DNA from: Actinosynnema sp. ALI-1.44
GTDB lineage: Bacteria; Actinomycetota; Actinomycetes; Mycobacteriales; Pseudonocardiaceae
Reading direction: 5' to 3'
Assembly (NCBI RefSeq): GCF_001984155.1
Contig: NZ_MTQO01000046.1
Coordinates: forward strand, 1-64,000
Length of the DNA stretch: 64,000 nucleotides
Shown here piece by piece: positions 23,536 to 33,143 of this stretch; positions within the stretch are counted from its first letter, which is position 1; each line of letters begins with the position of its first letter. Position numbers and translations under genes: made by a program. A model generated the notes under the pieces. That model saw only the letters and a list, made by a program, of their open reading frames with translations. It ran no database searches and had not been told where the DNA came from.

Positions 23536-23564
23536 AATGGTGTGACCGCAGCGGTCACACCATT
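23536..23564. promoter_or_regulatory. 29-bp perfect palindrome between LysR gene and CoA operon
   Basis: AATGGTGTGACCGC at 23536-23549 and its exact complement at 23551-23564 flank a single A. It begins four bases after the LysR stop and lies 90 bases before the CoA-transferase start. The one-base spacer favours a protein operator; as RNA it would give a 13-bp stem, so a terminator is possible. Confidence 0.6.
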
Positions 23565-23567
23565 CTC

Positions 23568-24476
23568 TTACCGCACAATGGGCTCCGCGAAGACCTCGCG
23601 GGCGATGGCGACGATGTCGTCCAGGTCACCGCCGTCGGCCCGCTCACGCAGCCACACCAGGCCGGTGTCCATGTGGGCGGCGAAGTCGGTGACCGGGAGC
23701 ACGGTCACGTCGGCGATCCGGTAGCCCCGCATCGGGCTGTCCTCGTCCAGCATGGAGAACGAAAAGGACATACTGCTTGATATGACTTCGGAAACGCCGC
23801 TGTAGTCGGTTCCCGACAATTTTATGCGTTTTCTGATGCCCCGGTCGGCGAGTTCTCGTTCCAATACGTCGAAATACGGCGGCAGCACTTCCGGCGGGGC
23901 GCTCACGTACGTGAAATCCGCCAGTTCGGCCAGCGTCACCGAGTCCCGGCCCGCGAACCGGTCCGCCGACACCACCGCGCCCAGCCGCTCGGACATCACC
24001 GGCAACTGGTCGAGCGCCGGATCGCTGACGGGCAACCGGGCCAACGTCAGGGCGAGTTTTCCCTCGCGCACCGCGTCGATCAGCGCCGAGGTGACGCCCG
24101 GCCAGCGTTTCAGATCCACCCGCTCGCGTACGCGTTCCACCAGCGTGTTGACGCGCGTCCGCAGGTCGGGGTGGACACCGGCGGGCATGCCGAGGAACAT
24201 CGTGCCGCGCTGCGGCCCGGTCGCCTCCCGCAGCCGCCAGGGGATCGAATTCACCTGATCGAGGACATCCCGGGCGATCGGCAGCAGCGTCTCACCGGCC
24301 TGGGTGAGCGTCACGTGATGGGTGTCGCGGTCGAACAGCCGCTGGCCCAGTTCGTGTTCCAGATCCCGGATCCGTTGGCTCAACGGCGACGTCGCCATGT
24401 GCAGCCTGCGTGCCGCCGCCGTGAAGTTCAGTTCTTCCGCGACCGCAAGGAAATAGCGGAGGTGCAGCATCTCCAC
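23568..24476 (-). CDS. LysR family regulator
   Basis: 302 residues. The N-terminal winged helix reads LHLRYFLAVAEELNFTAAAR then LHMATSPLSQRIRDLEHELG and LFDRDTHHVTLT. The effector domain follows from residue 90. It is co-oriented with and directly upstream of the CoA operon, so it is the probable local activator, with the small-molecule inducer being an acid or CoA ester of that pathway (inference). Confidence 0.9.
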   Translation of the reverse strand: MEMLHLRYFLAVAEELNFTAAARRLHMATSPLSQRIRDLEHELGQRLFDRDTHHVTLTQAGETLLPIARDVLDQVNSIPWRLREATGPQRGTMFLGMPAGVHPDLRTRVNTLVERVRERVDLKRWPGVTSALIDAVREGKLALTLARLPVSDPALDQLPVMSERLGAVVSADRFAGRDSVTLAELADFTYVSAPPEVLPPYFDVLERELADRGIRKRIKLSGTDYSGVSEVISSSMSFSFSMLDEDSPMRGYRIADVTVLPVTDFAAHMDTGLVWLRERADGGDLDDIVAIAREVFAEPIVR

Positions 24477-24483
24477 GGCAGGC

Positions 24484-24861
24484 TCACTTCTTGACCGGGC
24501 GTTCCTTCAGCCGGGTTTCCTCGGCACGGACCTCCGCCTGGACCTCGCGTTCCCGCACCAGCCACTCCGGGTTGGCTTCCTTGATCTCGTTGATCTCGTC
24601 GGTGGTCAGCGCGGCAGTGACACCCGCACGGGCGAGGCCGCTGATGGACACGCCGAGCTTGGTCGCGATGACCTGGCGCGGGTGGGGGCCGTTGCGGCGC
24701 AGATCACGCAGCCACTCCGGCGGCGAGGCCTGCAGTTCGTTGAGTTCGTCGCGGGACACCACGCCCTCCTGGAAGTCCGCGGGCGTGGCTTCGAGGTAGA
24801 CACCCAGCTTCTTGGCCGCCGTTGCGGGCTTCATGGTCTGGACGGTCTTGCGCGACGTCAT
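24484..24861 (-). CDS. DUF5997 family protein
   Basis: 125 residues, ATG 24861. The pattern MKPATAAKKLGVYLEATPAD, then FQEGVVSRDELNELQASPPE and WLRDLRRNGPHPR is that of DUF5997. It has two tandem helical modules, each with a hydrophobic LGV turn, and may bind nucleic acid. It is divergent from a LysR-effector-domain gene (36 bases apart), a pairing that recurs in actinomycetes. Function unknown. Confidence 0.8.
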   Translation of the reverse strand: MTSRKTVQTMKPATAAKKLGVYLEATPADFQEGVVSRDELNELQASPPEWLRDLRRNGPHPRQVIATKLGVSISGLARAGVTAALTTDEINEIKEANPEWLVREREVQAEVRAEETRLKERPVKK

Positions 24862-24897
24862 GGCGAACAGAGTAACCGCACCCGGTAATCTGGCCTG

Positions 24898-25632
24898 GTG
24901 ACAGGCTCGTTTCGGCTCGGGTACGTGCCCGGCGCCACCCCGGCCAAGTGGGCGCGGATCTGGGCGGAACGTGAGCCTGATGTGCCGTTGGACCTCATCG
25001 GTGTCGCCGCCGCCGAGGCCGCGGACCAGGTGCGTGGGGGAGACCTCGACGCCGTCCTGCTGCGGCTCACGACCGATCGGGACGGTCTGCACGCCATCCC
25101 GCTCTACACCGAGACCACTGTGGTCGTCATCCCCAAGGACCACGCGATCGCCGCCGCCGACGAACTGTCCACCGAGGAACTCGCCGACGAGACCGTCCTG
25201 CACCCGCACGACGACACGCTCGACTGGACGCGGCCGCCGGGGCAGCCCGCGTCACAGCGTCCGGACACCACCGCCGACGCCATCGAACTCGTCGCGGCCG
25301 GGGTGGGGCTGCTGGTCGTGCCGCAGTCGCTGGCCCGTTTGCACCACCGCCGGGACTTGACCTACCGGCCGCTCACCGACGCCCCGCAGTCCCGGGTCGC
25401 GTTGTCCTGGCTGGCGGAGGAGACCAGCGACCTGATGGAACAGTTCATCGGGATCGTGCGGGGCCGGACGGTGAACAGCACCCGTGGCCGCCCGCAGGCC
25501 GAGCCGCAGCCGAAGAAACCTGCCGCCAAGAAGGCTGAACCGAAGAAAGCTGCCTCGAAGGGTGTGGCTGCGAAACCGGTTCGACGGCAGGGCGCCCCGA
25601 AGCCGGGCAGACGGGGCCGCCGGTCACGGTGA
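24898..25632 (+). CDS. LysR-type effector domain protein without HTH
   Basis: 244 residues, GTG 24898. It begins directly with the periplasmic-binding-like fold of LysR effectors ([54 protein letters not shown]) and has no DNA-binding helix-turn-helix. The last 50 residues are a Lys/Ala/Pro-rich tail ([17 protein letters not shown]) ending in Arg-rich sequence, resembling histone-like tails that bind DNA non-specifically. Its stop overlaps the convergent kinase gene by nine bases. It probably works with the DUF5997 protein. Confidence 0.82.
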   Translation: MTGSFRLGYVPGATPAKWARIWAEREPDVPLDLIGVAAAEAADQVRGGDLDAVLLRLTTDRDGLHAIPLYTETTVVVIPKDHAIAAADELSTEELADETVLHPHDDTLDWTRPPGQPASQRPDTTADAIELVAAGVGLLVVPQSLARLHHRRDLTYRPLTDAPQSRVALSWLAEETSDLMEQFIGIVRGRTVNSTRGRPQAEPQPKKPAAKKAEPKKAASKGVAAKPVRRQGAPKPGRRGRRSR

Positions 25633-27468
25633 GCGCTGCGCGGAGAGGTGCTTGCCGCGTTCGGCGGTGAACGCCCGGCCGAGGGCCGTCCTGTCCGAAG
25701 GGGACAGTGTGCGGCGCAGTTCGTTGAGCAGCGTGCTCTCCTCCTCGCGGATGTGCTGGAGCACGGCGTTCTCCAGGTCGTCCGAGTCGATGTCAGTGGG
25801 GGAGTGCAGGATCCGCTCGGTCGCGGCCACATGGGCTTCGACCTGACCGGTCAGTTCAAGCAGGACCACTGCCCGGTCGGCGTCGTCGTTGCGCAGTTCC
25901 CGCAGGAGGTTCTCGATGCGGCGGTGGTCGTCGAGGATCACGTCGACGATGTCCGTCCCGGTCGGCCGGGCCGCCTCGGTCGGGCGCATCCAGCCGAACG
26001 TCAACTCGACGGCCTGGCGCCAGTTCGCGTACTCGGCCGCACGCCGGGGCGGCGGCATCGTGGGCAACCACTGGCCCGCCCGGTGCCAGTTGCGGCGCAG
26101 TCCCTCCAGGTCCGGCCAGTAGCCGACGGACAAGCCCGCCGCGTAGGCCGCGCCCAGCGACACCGTCTCGGCCACCATCGGCCGCACCACCGGCACGTCC
26201 AGGACGTCCGCGATGATCTGCATCAGCAGGTTGTTCGCGGTCATCCCGCCGTCCACTTTGAGCGTGGACAGGGCCAGGCCGGAATCGGCGTTCATCGCGT
26301 CGACCACTTCTCGCGTCTGCCAGCCGGTCGCCTCCAGCACCGCCCGCGCCAGGTGGCCTTTGGTGATGTACGAGGTCAGCCCGGCGATCACGCCGCGGGC
26401 CTCGCTGTGCCAGTGCGGCGCGAACAGCCCGGAGAACGCGGGCACGATGTAGCAGCCGCCGTTGTCCCGCACTGTGCGTGCCAGGGTTTCGATCTCCGGC
26501 GCGGTGCCGATCAGCTCCAGGCTGTCGCGGAACCACTGCACCAGCGAGCCGGTCACCGCGATCGAGCCTTCCAACGCGTACACCGCCGGCTCGTCACCGA
26601 TCTTGAACCCGACCGTGGTGAGCATGCCGTGCGCGCTCAGCACCGGGGTGTGGCCGGTGTTGAGCAACAGGAAACTCCCGGTGCCGTACGTGCATTTCGC
26701 CTCGCCCGGTGCGAAACAGGTCTGCCCGAACAACGCCGCCTGCTGGTCGCCGAGCGCCGCGGCGATCCTGATCCCCGGCACGACCGTGGTCGTGGTGCCG
26801 TAGACCTCCGTGGACGACCGGATCTCCGGCAGCATCGCGCGGGGGATGTCGAAGAACTCCAGCAACTCGTCGTCCCACGACAGCGTGCGCAGGTTCATCA
26901 GCATGGTGCGGCTGGCGTTGGTCACGTCGGTGATGTGCAGGCCGCCTGTCAGGTTCCAGATCAGCCAGCTCTCGGTCGTGCCGAACAGCACCTCGCCGCG
27001 CTCGGCCCGCTCCTGCAAGCCGGGCGTCTGGTCGAGCATCCAGCGGATCTTGGGCGCCGAGAAGTACGTGGCCAACGGCAACCCACACAGCTCACGCACC
27101 CGTTTCGCGCCCGGCTCCCTGGCCAGTTGTTCGACCACGCGGTCCGTGCGGGTGTCCTGCCAGACGACCGCCCGGCCGATCGGCGCCCCGGTCCGCCGGT
27201 CCCACAGCACGGTCGTCTCACGCTGGTTGGCGATGCCCAGCCCGACGACCTGCTCCGCACTCGCCCCGGCCTGGGTCAGCGCCTCCGGCATCAGCCTGGC
27301 CAGGTTGCGCCAGATCTCCGCCGCGTCGTGCTCCACCCAGCCCGGCCGGGGGAAGTGCTGCTGGTGTTCGCGCTGCACCACCGACACCAGCCTGCCGCGC
27401 GCGTCGAACAGGATGCACCTGGTCGACGTCGTGCCCTGGTCGACCGACATCACGTAACGATGCGTCAT
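25624..27468 (-). CDS. Glycerol kinase fused to a hemerythrin-like domain
   Basis: 614 residues from ATG 27468. Residues 1-500 are a full FGGY glycerol kinase: [53 protein letters not shown], and [14 protein letters not shown]. Usual length is about 500. The extra 110 residues read [33 protein letters not shown] and [13 protein letters not shown], which is the His/Glu four-helix pattern of HHE/hemerythrin domains that bind di-iron and O2 or redox signals. The gene follows the IclR gene by seven bases. The fusion hints at redox or oxygen control of glycerol phosphorylation (inference). Confidence 0.88.
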   Translation of the reverse strand: MTHRYVMSVDQGTTSTRCILFDARGRLVSVVQREHQQHFPRPGWVEHDAAEIWRNLARLMPEALTQAGASAEQVVGLGIANQRETTVLWDRRTGAPIGRAVVWQDTRTDRVVEQLAREPGAKRVRELCGLPLATYFSAPKIRWMLDQTPGLQERAERGEVLFGTTESWLIWNLTGGLHITDVTNASRTMLMNLRTLSWDDELLEFFDIPRAMLPEIRSSTEVYGTTTTVVPGIRIAAALGDQQAALFGQTCFAPGEAKCTYGTGSFLLLNTGHTPVLSAHGMLTTVGFKIGDEPAVYALEGSIAVTGSLVQWFRDSLELIGTAPEIETLARTVRDNGGCYIVPAFSGLFAPHWHSEARGVIAGLTSYITKGHLARAVLEATGWQTREVVDAMNADSGLALSTLKVDGGMTANNLLMQIIADVLDVPVVRPMVAETVSLGAAYAAGLSVGYWPDLEGLRRNWHRAGQWLPTMPPPRRAAEYANWRQAVELTFGWMRPTEAARPTGTDIVDVILDDHRRIENLLRELRNDDADRAVVLLELTGQVEAHVAATERILHSPTDIDSDDLENAVLQHIREEESTLLNELRRTLSPSDRTALGRAFTAERGKHLSAQRSP

Positions 27469-27475
27469 CTTCCCC

Positions 27476-28243
27476 TCACCACCGGGACGCGCCGAGATCA
27501 CGGGACACCGCACGGGCGGCGTCACGCACGTGCCCGAGCAGTGTCGCCTTCGGACTGCCGTGCGAATCCATCAGGCGTTCCACGGCTCCCGAGATCCCCA
27601 ACGCACCGACCACGATGCCGCCGTGTCCCCGGATCGGCGCCGCGATCCCGGCTTCGCCGGGCGTCATCTCGCCGAGTTCGCTCGCCCAACCGGCCTCGCG
27701 CACGCCGGCCAGTGCACGTTTGATCGCGGTGAGCGACGACAACGTCCGTCGGGTGTAGGCCGCGATGTCCGTGCCGCGCAGGGCGGCCACGAGCGTCGTG
27801 TCGTAGGCCAGCAGGACCTTGCCGAGCGCGGTCGCGTGCAACGGCAGCAGGGCGCCGACGTCGAGCGTCTGCAGCGAGTCGTCCGGCCGGAACACGTGGT
27901 GCACCACCAGCACCCGGCCGTCCAGTGGCGACCCGATCCGGACCGCCTCGCCGCTGCGCGCGGCCAACGCGTCCGCCCAGTTGATCGCGCGTGACCGCAA
28001 CTCGTTGACGTCCAGGTAGCTGGTGCCCAGGTGCAGCAGGGCCGCGCCGAGCTGGTACTTGCCGGTGTCGCGGTCCTGCTCGACGAACCCGACGCCCTGC
28101 AAGGTGCGCAGGATGCCGTGCGCGGTCGCCTTGGCCAGCTCCAGCGACTCGGCTATCTCGCCGACGCCGAGCTTGCCGGAGCCGCGGGCCAGCAGCCGCA
28201 GGATCGCGGCGGCTCGTTCGATCGACTGGATGGGTCCCGGCAC
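27476..28243 (-). CDS. IclR family regulator of glycerol genes (GylR-like)
   Basis: 255 residues from GTG 28243, after GAGGAGGT. The N-terminal winged helix is [20 protein letters not shown] then [20 protein letters not shown]. The effector domain has [17 protein letters not shown] and [11 protein letters not shown]. GylR, an IclR protein, controls the glycerol operon in Streptomyces; the position here between two glycerol kinase transcripts fits the same role. Candidate operators lie in the divergent spacer. Confidence 0.88.
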   Translation of the reverse strand: MPGPIQSIERAAAILRLLARGSGKLGVGEIAESLELAKATAHGILRTLQGVGFVEQDRDTGKYQLGAALLHLGTSYLDVNELRSRAINWADALAARSGEAVRIGSPLDGRVLVVHHVFRPDDSLQTLDVGALLPLHATALGKVLLAYDTTLVAALRGTDIAAYTRRTLSSLTAIKRALAGVREAGWASELGEMTPGEAGIAAPIRGHGGIVVGALGISGAVERLMDSHGSPKATLLGHVRDAARAVSRDLGASRW

Positions 28244-28272
28244 CGCTCGCCCGACCTCCTCACCGGCTCCGA

Positions 28273-28318
28273 TTCGACATCGTCGAACAGCCTCCGCGCG
28301 TCGTTCGACAATGCCGAC
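28273..28318. promoter_or_regulatory. Paired operator-like repeats in the glycerol intergenic region
   Basis: TTCGAC-ATC-GTCGAA at 28273-28287 is a perfect inverted repeat, and TTCGAC-AAT-GCCGAC at 28304-28318 is a weaker copy 31 bases away, about three helical turns. They lie between the divergent IclR and glpF genes and are candidate sites for the IclR protein. Confidence 0.5.
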
Positions 28319-28399
28319 CGGTGCTCGTTGACCTGTTCTTTCCACGATCTTAACGTTCGGGCAAGTCGGGGCCTTGGGTGTCCTTTGTGGAGGAATGCA

Positions 28400-29197
28400 A
28401 TGGTGCGAAACCTCAAATCCCGGGGGCTCGGCGGCGAGATGGCCGCCGAGTTCGTCGGGACGCTGATCCTGATCCTGTTCGGATGCGGGGTGGTCGCCCA
28501 GGTGGCGGCCGCCGGGATCGGTGATCACGACAGCATCGCCTGGGCGTGGGGAATCGGCGTGACCCTGGGGGTTTACGTCGCGTCCCGGGTCAGCGGAGCT
28601 CATCTCAACCCCGCCGTGACGATCGCGCTCGCGGTGTTCAAAGGCTTCTCCTGGAAGAAGGTCGCGCCGTACGCCCTCGCGCAGACCGCGGGCGCGTTCC
28701 TCGCCGCACTGCTGGTGCGGTGGAACTACACCGAGGTGCTCAACGCCGCCGACCCCGGCCTGACGATCAAGACGCAGGGCGTGTTCTCCACTCTTCCGGG
28801 TAACGGCACGCTTCCGGTGGGTGACTGGGGCGCGTTCCGTGACCAGATCATCGGCACCGCCATCCTCGTCCTGGTCATCTTCGCCATCACGGATCTGCGC
28901 AACACTGCGCCGCTGGCCAACATGGGCCCGGTGGTCGTCGGGTTCTCCGTGGTCGCGATCGGGATGGCGTGGGGCACCAACGCCGGGTACGCGATCAACC
29001 CCGCCCGTGACTTCGGGCCGCGGCTGGCGTCCTGGCTGACCGGCTACGACACGGCGTTCCAGGACCAGCACGGTCACTCGTATTGGTGGATTCCGATCGT
29101 GGCCCCGGTTCTCGGCGGGCTGATCGGCGCCGGGATCTACAAGGTCTTCATCGAGAAGTTCCTGCCAGCCGACGAGCCAGCGGCCGTCAAGGCCTGA
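28400..29197 (+). CDS. glpF: Glycerol uptake facilitator
   Basis: 265 residues, ATG 28400 with GGAGGAA upstream. Major intrinsic protein with six helices and two NPA half-helices: SGAHLNPAVTIAL and GYAINPARDFGPRL. The Arg-Asp after the second NPA is typical of aquaglyceroporins. It moves glycerol across the membrane by diffusion. It is the first gene of glpF-glpK-glpD, 14 bases before glpK. Confidence 0.93.
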   Translation: MVRNLKSRGLGGEMAAEFVGTLILILFGCGVVAQVAAAGIGDHDSIAWAWGIGVTLGVYVASRVSGAHLNPAVTIALAVFKGFSWKKVAPYALAQTAGAFLAALLVRWNYTEVLNAADPGLTIKTQGVFSTLPGNGTLPVGDWGAFRDQIIGTAILVLVIFAITDLRNTAPLANMGPVVVGFSVVAIGMAWGTNAGYAINPARDFGPRLASWLTGYDTAFQDQHGHSYWWIPIVAPVLGGLIGAGIYKVFIEKFLPADEPAAVKA

Positions 29198-29211
29198 AGG
29201 AGGAGTGACCG

Positions 29212-30723
29212 ATGCCGGAATTCGTCGCATCCGTCGACCAGGGCACCACCAGCACCCGGTTCATGATCTTCGACCACGGTGGCAACGAGATCGCCCGCCA
29301 CCAGCTGGAACACGAGCAGATCCTGCCGCGGCCGGGCTGGGTGGAGCACAACCCCACCGAGATCTGGGAGCGCACGCGCTCGGTGATCGAGTCCACGTTC
29401 ACCAGGACCACGCTGACCCACGCCGACCTGGCCGCGCTGGGCATCACCAACCAGCGTGAGACCACAGTGGTCTGGAACCGCCGCACCGGCCGCCCGTACT
29501 GCAACGCCATCGTCTGGCAGGACACCCGCACCGACCGGATCGCCGCCGAACTCGAGCGCAGCGGCAAGGGCGACGTGATCCGCCGCAAGGCCGGGCTGCC
29601 GCCCGCCACCTACTTCTCCGGCGGCAAACTCCAGTGGATCCTGGAGAACGTCGACGGCGTGCGCAAGGACGCCGAGAACGGTGATGCCCTCTTCGGCACC
29701 ACCGACACGTGGCTGCTGTGGAACCTGACCGGCGGCAAGGACGGCGGTGCGCACGTCACCGACCCGACCAACGCCAGCCGTACCATGCTGATGGACCTCG
29801 AAACTCTCGCGTGGGACGACGAGCTGCTGTCCTTCTTCGACATCCCGCGCCAGATGCTGCCGGAGATCAAGCCGTCGTCCGGGCACCTCGGCGTCACCCG
29901 GGCGGGTGGCCCGTTGCACGGCGAGGTGCCGATCACCGGCGACCTGGGCGACCAGCAGGCCGCGACCGTCGGCCAGGTCTGCTTCCGGCCCGGCGAGGCC
30001 AAGAACACCTACGGCACCGGCAACTTCCTGCTGCTCAACACCGGCCACGAACCCGTGCGCTCCAAGCACGGCCTGCTGACCACGCTGTGCTACCAGTTCG
30101 GCGACGACAAGCCCGTCTACGCACTGGAAGGCTCGATCGCCGTCACCGGCTCGGCCGTGCAGTGGCTGCGCGACCAGCTCGGCATCATCAGCGGCGCGTC
30201 GCAGAGCGAGACCCTGGCTGCCCAGGTCGCCGACAACGGCGGCATCTACTTCGTGCCCGCGTTCTCCGGCCTGTTCGCCCCGTACTGGCGCTCCGACGCC
30301 CGCGGCGCGATCGTCGGCCTGACCCGCGCGACCACCAACGCGCACGTCGCCAGGGCCACCCTGGAGGCGATCTGCTACCAGAGCCGCGACGTCGTGGAAG
30401 CCATGCAGAACGACTCCGGCGTCACGCTCGACGTGTTGCGTGTGGACGGCGGCGTGACCGCGAACCAGCTGTGCATGCAGATGCAGGCCGACGTGCTGGG
30501 CGTGCCCGTGTCCAAGCCGGTCGTCGCGGAAACCACCGCGCTCGGCGCCGCCTACGCCGCCGGGCTGGCCGTCGGGTTCTGGAAGTCCACCGACGAACTC
30601 GTGCAGAACTGGAACGAGGACCGGCGCTGGCAGCCCAGCTGGACCGAGCAACAACGGAGCAGGGGCTACCAGGGCTGGCAGAAGGCCGTCGGCCGGACGC
30701 TCGACTGGGTCGACGTGAACTAG
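29212..30723 (+). CDS. glpK: Glycerol kinase
   Basis: 503 residues, the usual length; ATG 29212 with AAGGAGGAG upstream. It phosphorylates glycerol to sn-glycerol 3-phosphate with ATP. Motifs are [61 protein letters not shown] and [15 protein letters not shown]. It is the conventional copy in the glycerol operon, unlike the fused paralogue on the opposite strand. Confidence 0.95.
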   Translation: MPEFVASVDQGTTSTRFMIFDHGGNEIARHQLEHEQILPRPGWVEHNPTEIWERTRSVIESTFTRTTLTHADLAALGITNQRETTVVWNRRTGRPYCNAIVWQDTRTDRIAAELERSGKGDVIRRKAGLPPATYFSGGKLQWILENVDGVRKDAENGDALFGTTDTWLLWNLTGGKDGGAHVTDPTNASRTMLMDLETLAWDDELLSFFDIPRQMLPEIKPSSGHLGVTRAGGPLHGEVPITGDLGDQQAATVGQVCFRPGEAKNTYGTGNFLLLNTGHEPVRSKHGLLTTLCYQFGDDKPVYALEGSIAVTGSAVQWLRDQLGIISGASQSETLAAQVADNGGIYFVPAFSGLFAPYWRSDARGAIVGLTRATTNAHVARATLEAICYQSRDVVEAMQNDSGVTLDVLRVDGGVTANQLCMQMQADVLGVPVSKPVVAETTALGAAYAAGLAVGFWKSTDELVQNWNEDRRWQPSWTEQQRSRGYQGWQKAVGRTLDWVDVN

Positions 30724-30893
30724 TGGTCACGAACGGAAGTCTGTCGGGGGTCTCGACGGCCCAGCTTCCCGCTGGACGCACCGGCCAAAGGCGCCGGTAC
30801 AACCCCGGTACCGGCTCCTTCGCCCGGCACGCCCAGCGAAAACCTGGATCCGCCGAATACCCCCAACGAACTCCCCTTCGCAACCACTAGGAG
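30724..30893. other. glpK-glpD spacer with a GC-rich hairpin
   Basis: This 170-base gap contains GCCGGTAC and its complement GTACCGGC separated by six bases (about 30792-30813), a possible attenuation or processing hairpin within the operon. No gene seen. Confidence 0.4.
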
Positions 30894-30902
30894 ATGGTCA
30901 AA

Positions 30903-32588
30903 GTGTCTGCTGTACGCCTTTCCCCGCAGTACCGCGAGGACGCGCTGCGCACCCTGCGCACGCGGGAGGTCGACGTCCTGGTGATCGGCGGCGGGGTGAC
31001 CGGTGCCGGGATCGCGCTGGACGCCGCCGCACGCGGCCTGTCGGTGGGGCTGATCGAGGCCCGTGACTTCGCCGCGGGCACGTCGAGCCGCTCCAGCAAG
31101 CTGATCCACGGCGGGCTGCGCTACCTGGAGCAGCTGGACTTCAAGCTGGTGCGGGAGGCGCTGAAGGAACGGGGTCTGCTGCTCACGAAACTCGCCCCGC
31201 ACCTGGTGCGCCCGGTGAAGTTCCTGGTGCCGCTCACGCACCGGGTGTGGGAACGCGGGTACATCGGCGCGGGCGTGATGCTCTACGACACGCTCGGCGG
31301 CGCGCGGGCGCTGCCGCGGCACAAGCACCTCAGCCGGCGCCGCGCGTTCGAGGTCGCTCCCGGGCTGGCGCCGGACGCGTTGATCGGCGCGATCCAGTAC
31401 TACGACGCGCAGGTCGACGACGCCCGGCACACGATGATGATCGCCCGTACCGCCGCGGAGCTGGGCGCGTCGGTGCTGACCCGGGCACGGATGACCGAAC
31501 TGCTGCGCTCGGGCGACCGGATCACCGGTGCCCGGGTCCGCGACCGGGAAAGCGGCGCCGAGTTCGACGTGCGGGCCCGGGTCGTGATCGCCGCGACCGG
31601 GGTGTGGAGCGACGACGTGTCCCAGGCCGCCGGGATTCCCGCGCCGTTCACGGTCCGCGCGTCCAAGGGGATCCACCTCGTGGTGCCCAAGGAGAAGATC
31701 GACCTGGACACCGGGCTGATCCTGCGGACCGAGAAGAGCGTCCTGTTCGTCATCCCCTGGGGCCGCCACTGGATCGTGGGCACCACCGACACCCCGTGGG
31801 AGCTCGACCGCAACCACCCGGCTGCCAGCAAGGCCGATGTGGACTACGTGCTCGACCACGTCAACGCCGTGCTGCGCACGCCGATCACCCGTGACGACAT
31901 CGAAGGCGTCTACGCTGGACTGCGGCCCCTGCTCGCGGCGAAGGCAGCGGAGACCACCAAGCTGTCGCGTGAGCACGCCGTCGCCAACCCCGCACCCGGC
32001 TTGGTGCTCATCGCGGGCGGGAAGTACACGACCTACCGCGTGATGGCGCAGGACGCGGTGGATGTCGCGGCCGAGAACCTGTCGCGGCCGGTGCGGCCGT
32101 CCACGACCGACCGGCAACCGATCCTCGGTGCGGACGGATACCACGAGCTGTGGCGCGACCGCCAGGACCTGGCCGTCCACACACGACTGCCGCTGGCCCG
32201 GATCGAGCACTTGTTGCAGCGGTACGGCACCGCCATCCACGACCTGCTGGCCCTGGTCGGCGAACGTCCCGCGCTGGCCGATCCGATCACCGGCGCGCAG
32301 GACTACCTCAAGGTGGAAGCCGTGTACGCCGCCTCGCACGAGGGTGCCCTGCACCTGGAGGACGTGCTGACCCGGCGGACGCGGATCTCCATCGAGCAAC
32401 CGGATCGTGGTGTGGCCGCGGCCGCCGAGGTGGCCGCCTTGATCGCGCCGGTGCTCGGCTGGGACGATGCCAAGCGGCAGCACGAGGTGGACAGCTACCT
32501 GTCCCGTGTGGACGCCGAGCGTTCGGCGCAGCAGCAGCCGGACGACGCCACCGCCAACGCGACACGGTTGAGTTTCGTCGCCGTGTGA
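30903..32588 (+). CDS. glpD: Glycerol-3-phosphate dehydrogenase (FAD)
   Basis: 561 residues if started at GTG 30903; AGGAG lies nine bases upstream of it, while the in-frame ATG at 30894 is only one base from the SD. FAD-binding start VDVLVIGGGVTGAGIALDAA then SVGLIEARDFAAGTSSRSSK and LIHGGLRYLEQ are the GlpD hallmarks. A C-terminal helical cap begins at about residue 400. It oxidises glycerol 3-phosphate to DHAP and passes electrons to quinone at the membrane. Last gene of the glycerol operon. Confidence 0.93.
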   Translation: MSAVRLSPQYREDALRTLRTREVDVLVIGGGVTGAGIALDAAARGLSVGLIEARDFAAGTSSRSSKLIHGGLRYLEQLDFKLVREALKERGLLLTKLAPHLVRPVKFLVPLTHRVWERGYIGAGVMLYDTLGGARALPRHKHLSRRRAFEVAPGLAPDALIGAIQYYDAQVDDARHTMMIARTAAELGASVLTRARMTELLRSGDRITGARVRDRESGAEFDVRARVVIAATGVWSDDVSQAAGIPAPFTVRASKGIHLVVPKEKIDLDTGLILRTEKSVLFVIPWGRHWIVGTTDTPWELDRNHPAASKADVDYVLDHVNAVLRTPITRDDIEGVYAGLRPLLAAKAAETTKLSREHAVANPAPGLVLIAGGKYTTYRVMAQDAVDVAAENLSRPVRPSTTDRQPILGADGYHELWRDRQDLAVHTRLPLARIEHLLQRYGTAIHDLLALVGERPALADPITGAQDYLKVEAVYAASHEGALHLEDVLTRRTRISIEQPDRGVAAAAEVAALIAPVLGWDDAKRQHEVDSYLSRVDAERSAQQQPDDATANATRLSFVAV

Positions 32589-32593
32589 GAACT

Positions 32594-32631
32594 CCCTGTG
32601 GGTGGCCTGGATCGGGTGGCCACCCACAGGG
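32594..32631. terminator. Strong bidirectional terminator hairpin
   Basis: CCCTGTGGGTGGCC at 32594-32607 and its exact complement at 32618-32631 form a 14-bp stem with a 10-base loop, between the convergent glpD and DUF6010 genes. Confidence 0.8.
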
Positions 32632-32640
32632 TTCCACCGT

Positions 32641-33036
32641 CTACACGGGACTGTGCCGGTTGACGGGCAGGATCGATCTGCCCCCGGCGAAGCACCAGAT
32701 GGCGAGAATGGGATCGCAGACGGCGCAGCCGAGCGACGAGTGCTCGACGAACGGGATGATCGGGTATCCCTTGACGTGGTGGATGATGTCCCATCCGGTG
32801 TGCAGCAGCCAGGCGATGCCGATGAAGGTCCACGATTCCAGGCCGCGGTAGGCGACGTACGTCATGACCACGGTGAAGGCGATTTCCCAGCCGCCCATGC
32901 CGCCGCCGCTCAGGTAGGCCGCTCCGGCACCGCCCACGGCGACGGCGTTGAGGCGGCGGCGATGCGGCTCGCGCACGAGCGACATCGCCGCGATGTAGGC
33001 GAAGGGGACAAGGGCGAAGATGATCGCAGTCGTCAA
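32641..33036 (-). CDS. DUF6010 family membrane protein
   Basis: 131 residues with about four hydrophobic segments. The stretches GGMGGWEIAFTVVMTYVAYR then SWTFIGIAWLLHTGWDIIHH and CAVCDPILAIWCF match the DUF6010 family. The HTGWDIIHH segment could bind a metal. Function unknown. It is separated from the MarR gene by 107 bases. Confidence 0.75.
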   Translation of the reverse strand: MTTAIIFALVPFAYIAAMSLVREPHRRRLNAVAVGGAGAAYLSGGGMGGWEIAFTVVMTYVAYRGLESWTFIGIAWLLHTGWDIIHHVKGYPIIPFVEHSSLGCAVCDPILAIWCFAGGRSILPVNRHSPV

Positions 33037-33143
33037 CGGGTGTCCTCGGTGTCCAGTGGGATCAACGGGGTCACGCTATTCAGCGGGCTCGCCGGGGCAC
33101 CATTGGCGAAAAGGACACGTTCCAACGGATAATCGCCAGCGGG

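Noticed and set aside
25648-27723. 691-codon plus-strand frame across the glycerol kinase-hemerythrin gene
   Set aside because: Shadow frame; no recognisable domain, while the minus strand has full kinase motifs.
29137-30654. 505-codon minus-strand frame antisense to glpK
   Set aside because: Shadow of the codon pattern of glpK; repetitive Gly/Val/His composition and no domain.
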